A program made the translations under genes and the position numbers. DNA of 37,500 nt. Origin: Flavobacterium sp. Root935 (lineage in GTDB: Bacteria; Bacteroidota; Bacteroidia; Flavobacteriales; Flavobacteriaceae). The notes beneath the pieces were generated by a model. The model did not search any database. It saw only the letters and a list, made by a program, of their open reading frames with translations, and was not told the DNA's origin. Positions 14,800-23,379 of this stretch are shown here, piece after piece; positions within the stretch are counted from its first letter, which is position 1, and each line of letters starts with the position of its first letter. The stretch is from assembly GCF_001429295.1 (NCBI RefSeq), contig NZ_LMJL01000008.1, forward strand, positions 825,435 to 862,934, in the 5' to 3' direction.

Positions 14800-16608
14800 A
14801 TGAAAAAAAGCAGTCAGGAAGAAGATAAAATCACTTTCAAAAATTTACGCCGTCTGTATTTTTTTGCACTTCTTACTATTGCTTTAACTATAATTGTAAG
14901 TCAGATTTTAGTACAATACAATCTGAACCAGCAGTTAAGCGATTCTAAAATCATTAATTTCTCAGGAAAGCAAAGAATGCTGAGTCAGAAAATCGTAAAA
15001 GAAGTTCTGATTCTCCATTATGTTTCTGACACCGCTTCTGCTAAACAAATTTCACATTTAAAAAGCGTTTTATCACTTTGGAAAAAGAACCAAAATGCAC
15101 TTGTAAACGGCAGTGACAGCTTAGCTTTTCCTAAAGAAAAAAGCGAGACATTAAATAAATTGTATCTAGAAATCAATCCGATTTTTAATAAAATTGCCCA
15201 AACAACCGATGCATTTCTATCAAATTTAAAACAGAAAAAACAAACTTCAGAAAATCAAAAGCTAGTTCAGGTTATTTTGCAAAATGAAGGCATTTTCCTT
15301 TCTAAAATGAATCAGATTGTAACGCAATACGATCTTGAAGCACACGAAAAAGTAACTGAACAACGCCGAATAGAATATTGGATTTTTGGCTTTACACTTT
15401 TGGTTTTACTATTAGAATTCTTCTTTATTTTCAAACCCACAAATAAAAAAATCGAACGCTTAATTGCTAAACTTCTTTCTTCCGAAAAGAAAGCTTTAAA
15501 ACTGGCATACGACACCGAAATACTGAGCGAAATCAAGGAAAACTCGGTTAAAGAATTAAAATCGCTTAACTATGCAATGGAAAATACCCTTCTCTATTGC
15601 CGAATTGCACCCGATGGTTCGATCATACATATTGGCGAAAAATTTGCCAAACTGCTCAATTATACCAAATTTTCATCCAACAAAAAATTCTCAGAAGTTT
15701 TAACCATTGACGAAAAAGAACAATCCAATTTTGACCGCCTGATATTTGAAAAACAGCGAAGCGGCTGGCAGGGCGAAATAAAAATTATCACCAAAGAAGA
15801 TTTCGAAATCTGGCTTGATTTATCAATGGTTCCAGTTATGATTAAAAAAGACGAATTAGAACTTCTAATTGTCTGCTTCAACATTACAGAACGCAAAAAA
15901 GCACAACGCGAAGTCGAACGTTTAAACCTTGAAAACACCACCGAAAAAATCAATCAGCAAAAGATTATTTCAAGCAAGATTGTTGAAAATCAAGAAAACG
16001 AACAAAATCGAATCGCGAAAGAAATCCATGACGGAATTGGCCAGATGCTTACAGGTTTAAAGTTCAGTCTGGAAAGTATTAATTTAGATGACAGAGAAAA
16101 GTCGGAACAAAAAATTGAGTATCTAAAGAAACTTTCACTTGATATTATAAAAGGTGTCCGTACGGCAACTTTCAACTTAATGCCGCCAGAATTAAGCGAT
16201 CACGGAATCGTTTCTTCGCTGGCAAAACTTACGCAAGAACTTTCCAAACTAACGGGAAAAGAAATCCTTTTTTACAACAAAACCAATTTCGACCAGCGTT
16301 TGGATTCTCTAATCGAGATTAATATTTACCGTCTTACGCAGGAAGCCATCAACAACGCCATAAAATACGCCGAATCTTCTCATATCATTGTACAGCTTTC
16401 ACACAGCGAAACGCTCCTCAGCATTATTATTGATGATAACGGAAAAGGTTTCGACATGAATTCAGTCGACAAAAAACGCAACAGCGAATCTGGAATGGGA
16501 CTTTTATTTATGAAAGAGCGCATACAATACGTTAACGGCCGCGTTTTCATCAATTCAATTCCTGGCGAAGGAACGAGAATCACTTTTAATATTCCAATTC
16601 TTAAATGA
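14800..16608 (+). CDS. NarX-like sensor histidine kinase with PAS domain
   Basis: This 602-aa membrane kinase has two transmembrane helices (about 18-38 and 192-211) flanking a periplasmic helical sensor. Right after TM1, INFSGKQRMLSQKIVKE (51-67) resembles the nitrate-binding P-box of NarX/NarQ and the PilJ-type domain. A linker and PAS-like domain (about 250-370) precede a HisKA_3 box with phospho-acceptor His410 (AKEIHDGIGQML). The HATPase domain has DDNGKGFDM and GMGLLFMKERI. It probably senses nitrate or nitrite and phosphorylates the NarL-like regulator encoded next. The ligand is inferred from the P-box and context. Confidence 0.88.
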   Translation: MKKSSQEEDKITFKNLRRLYFFALLTIALTIIVSQILVQYNLNQQLSDSKIINFSGKQRMLSQKIVKEVLILHYVSDTASAKQISHLKSVLSLWKKNQNALVNGSDSLAFPKEKSETLNKLYLEINPIFNKIAQTTDAFLSNLKQKKQTSENQKLVQVILQNEGIFLSKMNQIVTQYDLEAHEKVTEQRRIEYWIFGFTLLVLLLEFFFIFKPTNKKIERLIAKLLSSEKKALKLAYDTEILSEIKENSVKELKSLNYAMENTLLYCRIAPDGSIIHIGEKFAKLLNYTKFSSNKKFSEVLTIDEKEQSNFDRLIFEKQRSGWQGEIKIITKEDFEIWLDLSMVPVMIKKDELELLIVCFNITERKKAQREVERLNLENTTEKINQQKIISSKIVENQENEQNRIAKEIHDGIGQMLTGLKFSLESINLDDREKSEQKIEYLKKLSLDIIKGVRTATFNLMPPELSDHGIVSSLAKLTQELSKLTGKEILFYNKTNFDQRLDSLIEINIYRLTQEAINNAIKYAESSHIIVQLSHSETLLSIIIDDNGKGFDMNSVDKKRNSESGMGLLFMKERIQYVNGRVFINSIPGEGTRITFNIPILK

Positions 16609-16673
16609 GATAATGTGGCAATTAGAAAATGGGATAATTAGAAAATTTAGCTAAGCGTCCAACTTTTTCCATT

Positions 16674-16700
16674 TGTCAGGCTGAGCGAAGTTGAAGACAC
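16674..16700. repeat. GTCAGGCTGAGCG dispersed repeat, copy 1
   Basis: TGTCAGGCTGAGCGAAGTTG and the next few bases match the reverse complement of 29367-29391 with few differences. It resembles a common Flavobacterium intergenic repeat. Confidence 0.6.
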
Positions 16701-16853
16701 CTCAATCTCAATCGACAATTTTACAATTAAAAAAATTGAAATTTGATATTGTCATTGATATTGCAATTGTCATTGACATTGCATTTTTTTTCTAATGATT
16801 TTTTAATGTTGGAATTTGGAATTTCAAAAAATTGAAATTTTAAATAAAAAAAG

Positions 16854-16892
16854 TACGTATATTAGCGTCTTCTTTATAGATGAATATACGTA
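16854..16892 (+). promoter_or_regulatory. Promoter and TACGTAT half-sites of the response-regulator gene
   Basis: TACGTAT (16854-16860) overlaps TATATTAG (16858-16865), a one-mismatch TAnnTTTG. The layout parallels TACTTATATTTG at nirB. An inverted ATACGTA lies at 16886-16892. The arrangement suggests that the regulator gene belongs to the same regulon, perhaps by autoregulation. Confidence 0.5.
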
Positions 16893-16920
16893 AATATCCA
16901 GAAATCAAATTAAGTAAATT

Positions 16921-17580
16921 ATGAGTAATAACATTCGTGTAGTGCTGGCAGATGATCATGTTTTTGTTAGAGACGGAATCAAATCTTTACTAGAAAACGA
17001 AGCAAACATTGAGGTTGTAGGCGAAGCAATAGATGGTGCCGATGCGCTTGAAGTAGTTGCAGAAAGCAAACCAGACTTACTTATAGTAGATATTCGTATG
17101 CCAAACTTAACTGGTATAGAGGTAGTAGAAAAACTTAGAAGCGAAAATAACGACATCAAAATTATAATGCTTTCGATGCACGAATCGGAAGAATATGTTT
17201 TGAAGTCTATAAAAGCTGGTGCTGATGGTTATTTATTAAAAGGTTCTAGCAAAGAAGAATTTTTAAAAGCGCTTCATAGTGTTGCTGCTGGAGGAAAATA
17301 TTTCAGCGGTGATATTTCTTCTATTTTAATAAGTCAATTAACGAATTCATCTACATCATTAGAACCTAAGCAAAATTTAGGAGAAGAAATGATGATCACT
17401 AAAAGAGAAAAAGAGATTCTAACTCTTTTATTATCTGGAAAAGGAAATAAAGAAATCGCCGAAGCTCTTGATATCAGTAAACGTACAGCTGAAGTACACC
17501 GATTTAATTTGATGAAAAAACTAAAAGTTAAAAACTTGATGGAACTTTCGAATAAAGCTGCGGAGTATTCTTTAATCTAA
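16921..17580 (+). CDS. NarL/FixJ-type response regulator
   Basis: This 219-aa protein has a receiver domain (about 5-120) with acidic pocket Asp11-Asp12, phospho-acceptor Asp57 (LLIVDIRMP) and Lys near 107 (GYLLKGSSK). A LuxR/NarL helix-turn-helix covers about 152-215 (TKREKEILTLLLSGKGNKEI, then AEVHRFNLMKKL). It follows the NarX-like kinase by 312 nt and precedes narK, so it is the obvious cognate regulator. TACGTAT sites in its own promoter resemble those of the nitrate genes. NarL of E. coli recognises TACYYMT heptamers, and TACTTAT in three promoters here fits that. Confidence 0.93.
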   Translation: MSNNIRVVLADDHVFVRDGIKSLLENEANIEVVGEAIDGADALEVVAESKPDLLIVDIRMPNLTGIEVVEKLRSENNDIKIIMLSMHESEEYVLKSIKAGADGYLLKGSSKEEFLKALHSVAAGGKYFSGDISSILISQLTNSSTSLEPKQNLGEEMMITKREKEILTLLLSGKGNKEIAEALDISKRTAEVHRFNLMKKLKVKNLMELSNKAAEYSLI

Positions 17581-17585
17581 AAAAA

Positions 17586-17601
17586 TACGTATAAATACTT
17601 A
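17586..17601. promoter_or_regulatory. Candidate nitrate-regulon operator, narK promoter
   Basis: TACGTATAAATACTTA lies 77 nt before the narK ATG. It is the exact reverse complement of the nasA site at 23380-23395 and differs by one base from the nirB and moeA sites. A possible -7 element, TAATTTTA preceded by GTACT, is at 17653-17660, so the operator would sit upstream in an activator position. Confidence 0.7.
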
Positions 17602-17678
17602 ATTATTTTTCAAAAACTGCGTTTTAGCATCTTTTAACTAAGTTATAGTACTTAATTTTACTAAAAAATATAAGTGCT

Positions 17679-19163
17679 ATGAAAAATACAAACTCATTAT
17701 CGCAGTCACACAAAATCTTATTTTTGAACACATTGGCTTTTACAGTGTGTTTTGCCTGCTGGACATTAAATGGGGTTTTAGTAACCTTTTTGGTAGATAA
17801 CGGAATTTTCCACTGGAGCGTTGTTCAGGTTGGATGGTTACTTGGAATTCCAATTTTAACGGGATCTATTATGCGTCTTCCAATTGGTATTCTGACCGAT
17901 AAATTTGGAGGGAAATACGTTTTTTCACTTTTACTGCTTCTAAGTTCAATTCCGTTGTTCCTGCTTCCCTACGCCGACAGTTTTTTTATGTTTGCATTAT
18001 TAAGTTTCTTTTTCGGAATGGTCGGAACCAGTTTTGCAGTCGGAATCGGCTATACATCAATCTGGTATCCAAAAGAATGGCAGGGTCGCGCTTTAGGAAT
18101 CTTCGGAATGGGAAATGCAGGCGCAGCTATTACAACTTTTCTTGCACCTTCATTATTAAATCATTTTTCAATTGGTGATCCGCAAAATGGATGGAAAATA
18201 CTTCCTGTGATTTATGCTATTTCTTTAGTTCTTATCGGAATCGCATTTCTAATTTTTGCCCAAAATAAAAAAATAGAAAACAGCAACAAAACTGTTTCAC
18301 AAATGCTCATTCCATTAAAATCGGCTCGAGTTTGGCGTTTTGGAGCTTATTACTTTTTAGTATTTGGCTGTTTTGTAGCGTACTCGCAATGGCTTTTACC
18401 AAACTTTATGAATGTTTATCAAACCAGTTTGGTCATGGGCGGTTTGTTTGCTACCATGTTTAGTCTTCCTTCTGGTGTCATTAGAGCCTTTGGAGGTTAT
18501 TTGTCTGATAAATTTGGAGCCAGAAAAGTGATGTACTGGGTTTTAGGGTCTTCTGTAATCTTAAGCGCATTATTAATGGTTCCGAAAATGGAAATCACTA
18601 CTGCAGGACCAGGAATATTAGCTGCCAAAAAAGGAGTTGTGAAAGAAATCAACGAAAAAACCGTAAAAGTGGGTGACAAAGAATATCCAATTATTCAGAA
18701 AGCTTCACTTGTAAGTGAGAACGCCATATTTCCAACCACTTCTAGCTGGCAGAATGTTGTAGTAGCTCATAATCAAAATGTTGCCAAAAAAGAGTTAATC
18801 GCAAAAGGAATCACGGTTATTAAATTTGATGCCAATATGTGGGTATTTTTAGTATTAGTGATCTTAATCGGAATTTCATGGGGAATTGGCAAAGCAGCAG
18901 TTTATAAACATATTCCAGAATATTTCCCAACTGAAGTTGGTGTTGTGGGCGGAATAGTGGGAATGATTGGCGGTTTAGGAGGCTTTTTAGGCCCGATTAT
19001 TTTCGGATATCTATTAACTGCAACCGGAATATGGTCAAGTTCATGGATTTTTATTTTACTTTTTTCTATAGTATGTTTGGTTTGGATGCATTACACTATT
19101 ACACAACTAGCTAAGAAAAAAGAAGTTACAACAAACAAAGTAATATTAGAAGCAGCAGCTTAA
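17679..19163 (+). CDS. narK: NarK-type nitrate/nitrite transporter (MFS)
   Basis: This 494-aa major facilitator protein has about 12 transmembrane helices. Both nitrate-porter signatures are seen: GIFGMGNAGAAITTF near residue 145 and GMIGGLGGFLGP near 430. It imports nitrate and/or exports nitrite across the inner membrane. It is about 30 residues longer than typical NarK. A hydrophilic insertion at about 303-387 between transmembrane helices contains GVVKEINEKTVKVGDKEYPI, which looks like a small beta-rich module. An operator-bearing promoter lies upstream and the porin gene follows by 95 nt, probably in the same transcript. Confidence 0.93.
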   Translation: MKNTNSLSQSHKILFLNTLAFTVCFACWTLNGVLVTFLVDNGIFHWSVVQVGWLLGIPILTGSIMRLPIGILTDKFGGKYVFSLLLLLSSIPLFLLPYADSFFMFALLSFFFGMVGTSFAVGIGYTSIWYPKEWQGRALGIFGMGNAGAAITTFLAPSLLNHFSIGDPQNGWKILPVIYAISLVLIGIAFLIFAQNKKIENSNKTVSQMLIPLKSARVWRFGAYYFLVFGCFVAYSQWLLPNFMNVYQTSLVMGGLFATMFSLPSGVIRAFGGYLSDKFGARKVMYWVLGSSVILSALLMVPKMEITTAGPGILAAKKGVVKEINEKTVKVGDKEYPIIQKASLVSENAIFPTTSSWQNVVVAHNQNVAKKELIAKGITVIKFDANMWVFLVLVILIGISWGIGKAAVYKHIPEYFPTEVGVVGGIVGMIGGLGGFLGPIIFGYLLTATGIWSSSWIFILLFSIVCLVWMHYTITQLAKKKEVTTNKVILEAAA

Positions 19164-19258
19164 ACGTAGATTAAAAAATAATTAGAAATATGATTTAAGT
19201 CCATAGTAAAAACAGCTTTTTCTTATAAATTTACCTTCGATAAAAACATAAAAACCTT

Positions 19259-20518
19259 ATGAAAAAACTTAAACTAATTTTAATACTTATCGTAGGATTA
19301 AGTTTCGAAATTCAGGCTCAGGAGTTAGATGTGAATCTGCAGATTCGACCGCGTTTTGAATACCGTAATGGTTACAAAACCCTGATCCCTGAGGGACAAA
19401 AAGGAACATCTCAAATATCACAACGTTCCCGTTTAAATTTCAATTATAAACAAGAAGATTTAATTGTAAAATTAACTCTTCAAAACACCAGAACCTGGGG
19501 CGATGTTGCACCAACAGCAGTTGCTGATAAAAATGGAGTTGCCGTTTTTGAAGCTTGGGCACAATATAATTTTACAGAAAAATGGAGCGCAAGAATGGGA
19601 CGCCAAGTTCTTTCTTATGATAATCAGCGTATTTTTGGAGAACAAGATTGGGGACAACAGGCACAAAGTCATGATGCACTTACTGTAAGTTATCATACAG
19701 AAAAGCAAAAATTTGATTTTGGAGGCGCCTATAATTCTACTGCCGAAAATACTTTCCAAACGCCTTACACTGTTGCCACATATAAAACTTTGCAATATGC
19801 CTGGTATCACAATCAATTCAATGAAAATTTAGGTTTGAGTTTCTTATTATTGAATACTGGTTACGAATATGCCAATGCCGATGCCAAATTACTAGTAGAT
19901 TACAAGCAAACTTTTGGGCCTTACCTTACTTATAAAACTGGTAAAATAGATACTAATTTTTGGGTATACGGACAAACAGGAAAAAGTACAGATTTACAAG
20001 TAAGTGCCTGGAATGCGGCGGCAAATTTTGGATATCAAATTACCGAATCTTTCAAAGCCGGCTTAGGATATGAATTCTTGTCTGGAAAAGATTCAAACGA
20101 CGGAAGCTCAGTTATTAAATCGTTCAATCCGATTTTTGGAACTAACCACGGCTTCAATGGTTATATGGATTATTTTTATGTTGGAAACCATTTAAACAAT
20201 GTAGGTTTACAAGATGCTTTTATCAAATTAAATTACAATATTAATAAATGGCAGTTTGCTTTAATGCCTCACGTATTTTTAGCTGCTGCTGATGTAGTTA
20301 CGCCTTTAAACGAAAAATTAGATTCTTACTTAGGAACTGAGGTTGATGTTACTTTTGGTTATAATTTCAAAAAAGACATTACAGTTACAGGAGGTTATTC
20401 TCAAATGTTTGGTTCAAAAACAATGGAATTTATAAAAAATGGAGATGCCAGCCATACTAATAATTGGGCTTGGTTAATGGTTTCTGTGAATCCAAGAATT
20501 TTTAGCTGGAAAAAATAA
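19259..20518 (+). CDS. Alginate-export-family outer-membrane porin
   Basis: The 419-aa protein has a signal peptide (MKKLKLILILIVGLSFEIQA, cleavage near residue 20). Alternating amphipathic beta strands with aromatic girdle residues follow, and it ends with KK after a WAWLMVSVNPRIF strand. It resembles alginate_exp (AlgE-like) beta-barrels. Placement directly after narK, with a shared downstream terminator, suggests it provides an outer-membrane route for nitrate or nitrite. This role is inferred. The family name says nothing about alginate here. Confidence 0.85.
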   Translation: MKKLKLILILIVGLSFEIQAQELDVNLQIRPRFEYRNGYKTLIPEGQKGTSQISQRSRLNFNYKQEDLIVKLTLQNTRTWGDVAPTAVADKNGVAVFEAWAQYNFTEKWSARMGRQVLSYDNQRIFGEQDWGQQAQSHDALTVSYHTEKQKFDFGGAYNSTAENTFQTPYTVATYKTLQYAWYHNQFNENLGLSFLLLNTGYEYANADAKLLVDYKQTFGPYLTYKTGKIDTNFWVYGQTGKSTDLQVSAWNAAANFGYQITESFKAGLGYEFLSGKDSNDGSSVIKSFNPIFGTNHGFNGYMDYFYVGNHLNNVGLQDAFIKLNYNINKWQFALMPHVFLAAADVVTPLNEKLDSYLGTEVDVTFGYNFKKDITVTGGYSQMFGSKTMEFIKNGDASHTNNWAWLMVSVNPRIFSWKK

Positions 20519-20546
20519 TTTTTCTACAAAATTAAATTATATTTTT

Positions 20547-20583
20547 TACCCTTTTCCTATTTCGGAAAAGGGTATTTTTTTTT
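20547..20583 (+). terminator. Terminator after the narK-porin unit
   Basis: TACCCTTTTCC (20547-20557) and GGAAAAGGGTA (20564-20574) form a perfect 11-bp stem with a 6-nt loop followed by nine T. It is near-identical to the terminator at 21065-21101. Confidence 0.9.
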
Positions 20584-20597
20584 CACCTAAAAGAAAC

Positions 20598-20626
20598 TTG
20601 ATATATAGTTTAATTAATTATATTTG
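20598..20626 (+). promoter_or_regulatory. Promoter of the small secreted protein gene
   Basis: TTG (20598-20600), an 18-nt spacer and TATATTTG (20619-20626) match the Bacteroidota promoter pattern about 30 nt before the ATG. Confidence 0.55.
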
Positions 20627-20656
20627 AGCCGATTATGAACCCCAAATTCTATCCTA

Positions 20657-21022
20657 ATGAAACCATTTTTAAAATTATCAATGTTAACTTTCATTGTAGC
20701 CCAGCCTGGCATTGCCCAAAAATACAATGATGATTTAATTTCAAAAAACTCAGAAATAAATTTTGCAAAAACGCAAAAAAGAGGAATTAAAAAAAACAAC
20801 ATAGTTTATTATGTTGAAAAGGATTTACAAACCATATCTGCTTACAAAAGAAGCAAATTGAAATGGCAGACCAATGTAATTTCTGCTTGCGGAGAACCAA
20901 AAAAAGGACAACCTGAAATTAGATATGTAGGTTATAATTCAGATAAACTGCTTATCGTAATGGGAAAACATCATTTTGCAGAAATTGACATAAATAGCGG
21001 CGTAACAACAATCGTTGGTTAA
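20657..21022 (+). CDS. Small secreted protein, unknown function
   Basis: The 121-aa protein begins with a Sec signal peptide (MKPFLKLSMLTFIVAQPGIA, cleavage near 20). The mature part is Lys-rich and has one Cys. It contains alternating strands such as KNNIVYYVEKDLQTI and DKLLIVMGKHHFAEIDI, suggesting a small beta-sheet protein. I recognise no family. It has its own promoter and its own terminator, and the terminators on either side are almost the same sequence. It sits between the nitrate uptake genes and unrelated genes, so no functional link can be drawn. Confidence 0.7.
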   Translation: MKPFLKLSMLTFIVAQPGIAQKYNDDLISKNSEINFAKTQKRGIKKNNIVYYVEKDLQTISAYKRSKLKWQTNVISACGEPKKGQPEIRYVGYNSDKLLIVMGKHHFAEIDINSGVTTIVG

Positions 21023-21064
21023 GATTAAAAATAGAGAGATTTTATAAATCTGAAATTTATACAG

Positions 21065-21101
21065 TACCCTTTTTCCAAGTAGAAAAAGGGTATTTTTTTT
21101 T
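21065..21101 (+). terminator. Terminator after the small secreted protein gene
   Basis: TACCCTTTTTC (21065-21075) and GAAAAAGGGTA (21082-21092) form an 11-bp stem followed by a run of T. Confidence 0.9.
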
Positions 21102-21136
21102 TAATTTGGGAGGAATTTATTTTACTCTTTAATCGC

Positions 21137-21144
21137 TATATTTG
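21137..21144 (+). promoter_or_regulatory. -7 element of the EEP hydrolase gene
   Basis: TATATTTG, 23 nt before the ATG, fits TAnnTTTG. No well-placed -33 TTTG was found. Confidence 0.5.
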
Positions 21145-21167
21145 AGATAGAACAATTTAATAGTCTA

Positions 21168-21881
21168 ATGAAACTCATCGCATGGAATTGCAACATGGCA
21201 TTCAGAAAAAAAGCAGCATTCATTCTCGCTCACAATCCTGATATTGCTGCAATTTCGGAGTGCGAAAGTCCTGAAAAATTAAAATTCCCAAACGGTGTAC
21301 AAACTCCAAATGACATTATTTGGTACGGAGCCAATCTGAATAAAGGAATTGGTGTTTTTTCTTACAGTGACTACCGACTTCAATTATTAGACTGCCATAA
21401 TCCAGACTTTAAAAATATTTTGCCCATAGCCGTCACAGGCGGAAAAGTTAATTTTACTTTGTTTGCTGTTTGGGCAAATAATCCCGCTGATAAAGATGGC
21501 GCTTATGTAACTCAAGTGTGGAAAGCAATTAATTATTACGACGATTTAATCAAAGAGACAAAAACAATCTTAATTGGCGATTTCAACAGCAATACGATTT
21601 GGGACAAACCGAGACGAGAAGGAAATCACACGACGGTGGTAAAAAAATTAGCAGATAAAAATATTTTCAGCAGCTATCACAAATATTTCAATCAAATTCA
21701 AGGCAAAGAAGCACATCCAACTTTGTATATGTACCGACATGAAAACAAGCCTTATCATATGGATTATTGCTTTGTCTCAAATGATTTTATAGAAGTTTTA
21801 GAAAGCGTTGAAGTGGGAAGTTACAAAGATTGGACTTTGTACAGTGACCACAAACCTTTAATCATTAAATTCAATATATAA
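21168..21881 (+). CDS. Endonuclease/exonuclease/phosphatase-family hydrolase
   Basis: This 237-aa EEP-fold protein shows the expected metal-site and catalytic landmarks: N-terminal IAWNCNMAF, ISECES (metal-ligand Glu), LIGDFNSNTIW (Asp/Asn) and the C-terminal SDHKPLIIKF (Asp-His pair). Members cleave phosphodiester bonds in nucleic acids, lipids or small molecules. The substrate cannot be told. No signal peptide is seen. It is followed after 3 nt by a methyltransferase gene, so they form an operon. Confidence 0.85.
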   Translation: MKLIAWNCNMAFRKKAAFILAHNPDIAAISECESPEKLKFPNGVQTPNDIIWYGANLNKGIGVFSYSDYRLQLLDCHNPDFKNILPIAVTGGKVNFTLFAVWANNPADKDGAYVTQVWKAINYYDDLIKETKTILIGDFNSNTIWDKPRREGNHTTVVKKLADKNIFSSYHKYFNQIQGKEAHPTLYMYRHENKPYHMDYCFVSNDFIEVLESVEVGSYKDWTLYSDHKPLIIKFNI

Positions 21882-21884
21882 ACC

Positions 21885-22505
21885 ATGAACAACTGGACAA
21901 AAAGATGGGACGACCGCTACAGCAGTGAAGAATTTGCGTACGGCGAAGAGCCTAATAATTATTTAAAAGAACAACTGGAAAAATTAAGTCCCGGCACTGT
22001 TCTTTTTCCTGCCGAAGGCGAAGGACGAAATGCTGTTTTTGCCGCAAAATTAGGCTGGAAAGTTTCGGCTTTTGATATTAGTGAAGAAGGAAAAAACAAA
22101 GCTATAAAACTTGCAGAAACAAATAATGTTTCTATTGATTACCAAGTTGGTGAACTGGAAACACTAAACTTTCAGCCAGGACAATTTGATGCACTTGCTT
22201 TGATTTATGCGCATTTTCCTGCAGCAATTAAATCTGAAATCCACAAACAGCTGGATCAATTACTCCGCGAAGACGGTATTATTATTTTTGAAGCTTTCAG
22301 CAAAAAACATTTAGAATATCTTGCCATAAACGAAAAAGTGGGCGGACCAAAAGATATTGAATCGCTTTTTTCAATTGAAGAAATCAAAAGCGATTTTCCG
22401 AACTACGAAATCATTAAATTGGAAGAAAAAGAAATTGAACTTAATGAAGGTTTATTCCATAACGGAACTGGTTCTGTAATTCGATTTATCGGCAGGAAAA
22501 AATAA
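21885..22505 (+). CDS. SAM-dependent methyltransferase (TehB/TPMT-like)
   Basis: The 206-aa protein begins [20 protein letters not shown], an opening shared by small TehB/thiopurine-methyltransferase-like enzymes. A SAM-binding motif, [19 protein letters not shown], lies at about 39-57, with an acidic SAFDIS. The usual DxGxG Asp is replaced within FPAEGEGRN, as is common in this subgroup. It lies 3 nt after the EEP hydrolase, indicating cotranscription. The substrate is unknown. Confidence 0.83.
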   Translation: MNNWTKRWDDRYSSEEFAYGEEPNNYLKEQLEKLSPGTVLFPAEGEGRNAVFAAKLGWKVSAFDISEEGKNKAIKLAETNNVSIDYQVGELETLNFQPGQFDALALIYAHFPAAIKSEIHKQLDQLLREDGIIIFEAFSKKHLEYLAINEKVGGPKDIESLFSIEEIKSDFPNYEIIKLEEKEIELNEGLFHNGTGSVIRFIGRKK

Positions 22506-22518
22506 ATTTAATACGAGT

Positions 22519-22542
22519 AGAGACGTACTGCAGTGCGTCTCT
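22519..22542. terminator. GAGACG palindrome between convergent genes
   Basis: A 24-bp near-perfect palindrome, AGAGACG...CGTCTCT with a CTGCAG centre, lies 14 nt after the methyltransferase stop and about 50 nt from the Fnr-like stop. It may terminate both. It also resembles a repeat common in Bacteroidota intergenic regions. Confidence 0.5.
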
Positions 22543-22591
22543 AAAGTCAAAACCTTAGCATCTTAGAATCTTAGCAACTTAGAACCTCACA

Positions 22592-23296
22592 TCAAAAATA
22601 TTTATGCTCCATAATTTCGGAGCGTAATGTGGCAACTTCTAGAATTCCAATTCGTTTTCCAACTGTTTTAATCAACGCTTCTTTTTTAAGAGTCGAAATT
22701 ACTCGAATTGCCTGTTCCTCTGTAGTTCCTGCAAAATCGGCTATTTCTTTGCGAGAAAGATCGATATCAATTAAACCATCGATTTGTCCAAATTTTCGAT
22801 GTATGTAAAGCAGTAAATCGATCACACGTTCGCGGACATTCATGTGGGCAATTTTGCGAATATTGTTCTCGCTTTTGTTTAATTCATCAGCATAAAATAA
22901 CATTAGAGCGTATGTAAATTCAGGAACTTGTTTTAAAATTTCCAGCATTGTTTCGTTGCTAAAATTACACAGAATAGTATCTTCTAAGGCATAAGCTCCA
23001 ATTAAATACTTTTGCCCCGTTCCAAATCCGCGAAAGCCAATTATGTCTCCGTTTTTTGTCAGGCGCACAATTTGCTCACGGCCGTTAATGCCCGTCTTTA
23101 CGGTTTTCACTTTTCCTTTGCAGATAAAATAAAGTCCATGCAGGGGTGAACCTTCCGTAATAAAACGATCTGATTTTTTACAAACTAAATTTTGTTTTTT
23201 CGAAACATACTGCATCATCTGCTCTAAATGCAAGTGTTTCTTTATGAAACAATTTTCATTGGTACAGGAATAACAAATAATTTGCTCTTCTTTCAT
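22592..23296 (-). CDS. Crp/Fnr-family regulator with N-terminal Cys cluster
   Basis: The 234-aa protein has a cyclic-nucleotide-binding-type sensor domain (about 25-140) and a C-terminal winged helix (about 150-225; DLSRKEIADFAGTTEEQAIR). The N-terminus has Cys8, Cys11 and Cys16 (CYSCTNENC), with Cys39 and Cys59 further in. This recalls the Cys20/23/29 plus Cys122 [4Fe-4S] ligands of E. coli FNR, so an iron-sulfur oxygen or NO sensor is possible. It is divergent from nasA, with the palindromic operator in the shared spacer. A TATTTTTG -7 element lies at 23353-23360. It is a candidate nitrate-gene regulator alongside the NarL-like protein. Confidence 0.9.
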   Translation of the reverse strand: MKEEQIICYSCTNENCFIKKHLHLEQMMQYVSKKQNLVCKKSDRFITEGSPLHGLYFICKGKVKTVKTGINGREQIVRLTKNGDIIGFRGFGTGQKYLIGAYALEDTILCNFSNETMLEILKQVPEFTYALMLFYADELNKSENNIRKIAHMNVRERVIDLLLYIHRKFGQIDGLIDIDLSRKEIADFAGTTEEQAIRVISTLKKEALIKTVGKRIGILEVATLRSEIMEHKYF

Positions 23297-23352
23297 GACT
23301 TTTCATTTTTAGCAGATTAAAAACTAATTTGTTGTTTGTCATTTTACTGCAT

Positions 23353-23360
23353 CAAAAATA
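23353..23360 (-). promoter_or_regulatory. -7 element of the fnr-like gene
   Basis: TATTTTTG on the minus strand, 57 nt before the ATG. The regulon palindrome at 23380-23395 lies 19 nt upstream of it, at about the -33 region of this promoter. Confidence 0.5.
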
Positions 23361-23379
23361 AAAAAATAAATTTAAAAAT

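Larger units (their letters stand above)
16609..16920. other. Intergenic spacer between kinase and response regulator
   Basis: No gene is seen in these 312 nt. They hold a dispersed repeat (16674-16700, GTCAGGCTGAGCGAAGTTGA) also found inverted at 29367-29391. There are also two 18-nt tandem units (16748-16765 and 16766-16783, 17 of 18 identical) built from ATTGTCATTGA. Near the end lies the promoter region of the response regulator with two TACGTAT half-sites. Confidence 0.7.
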
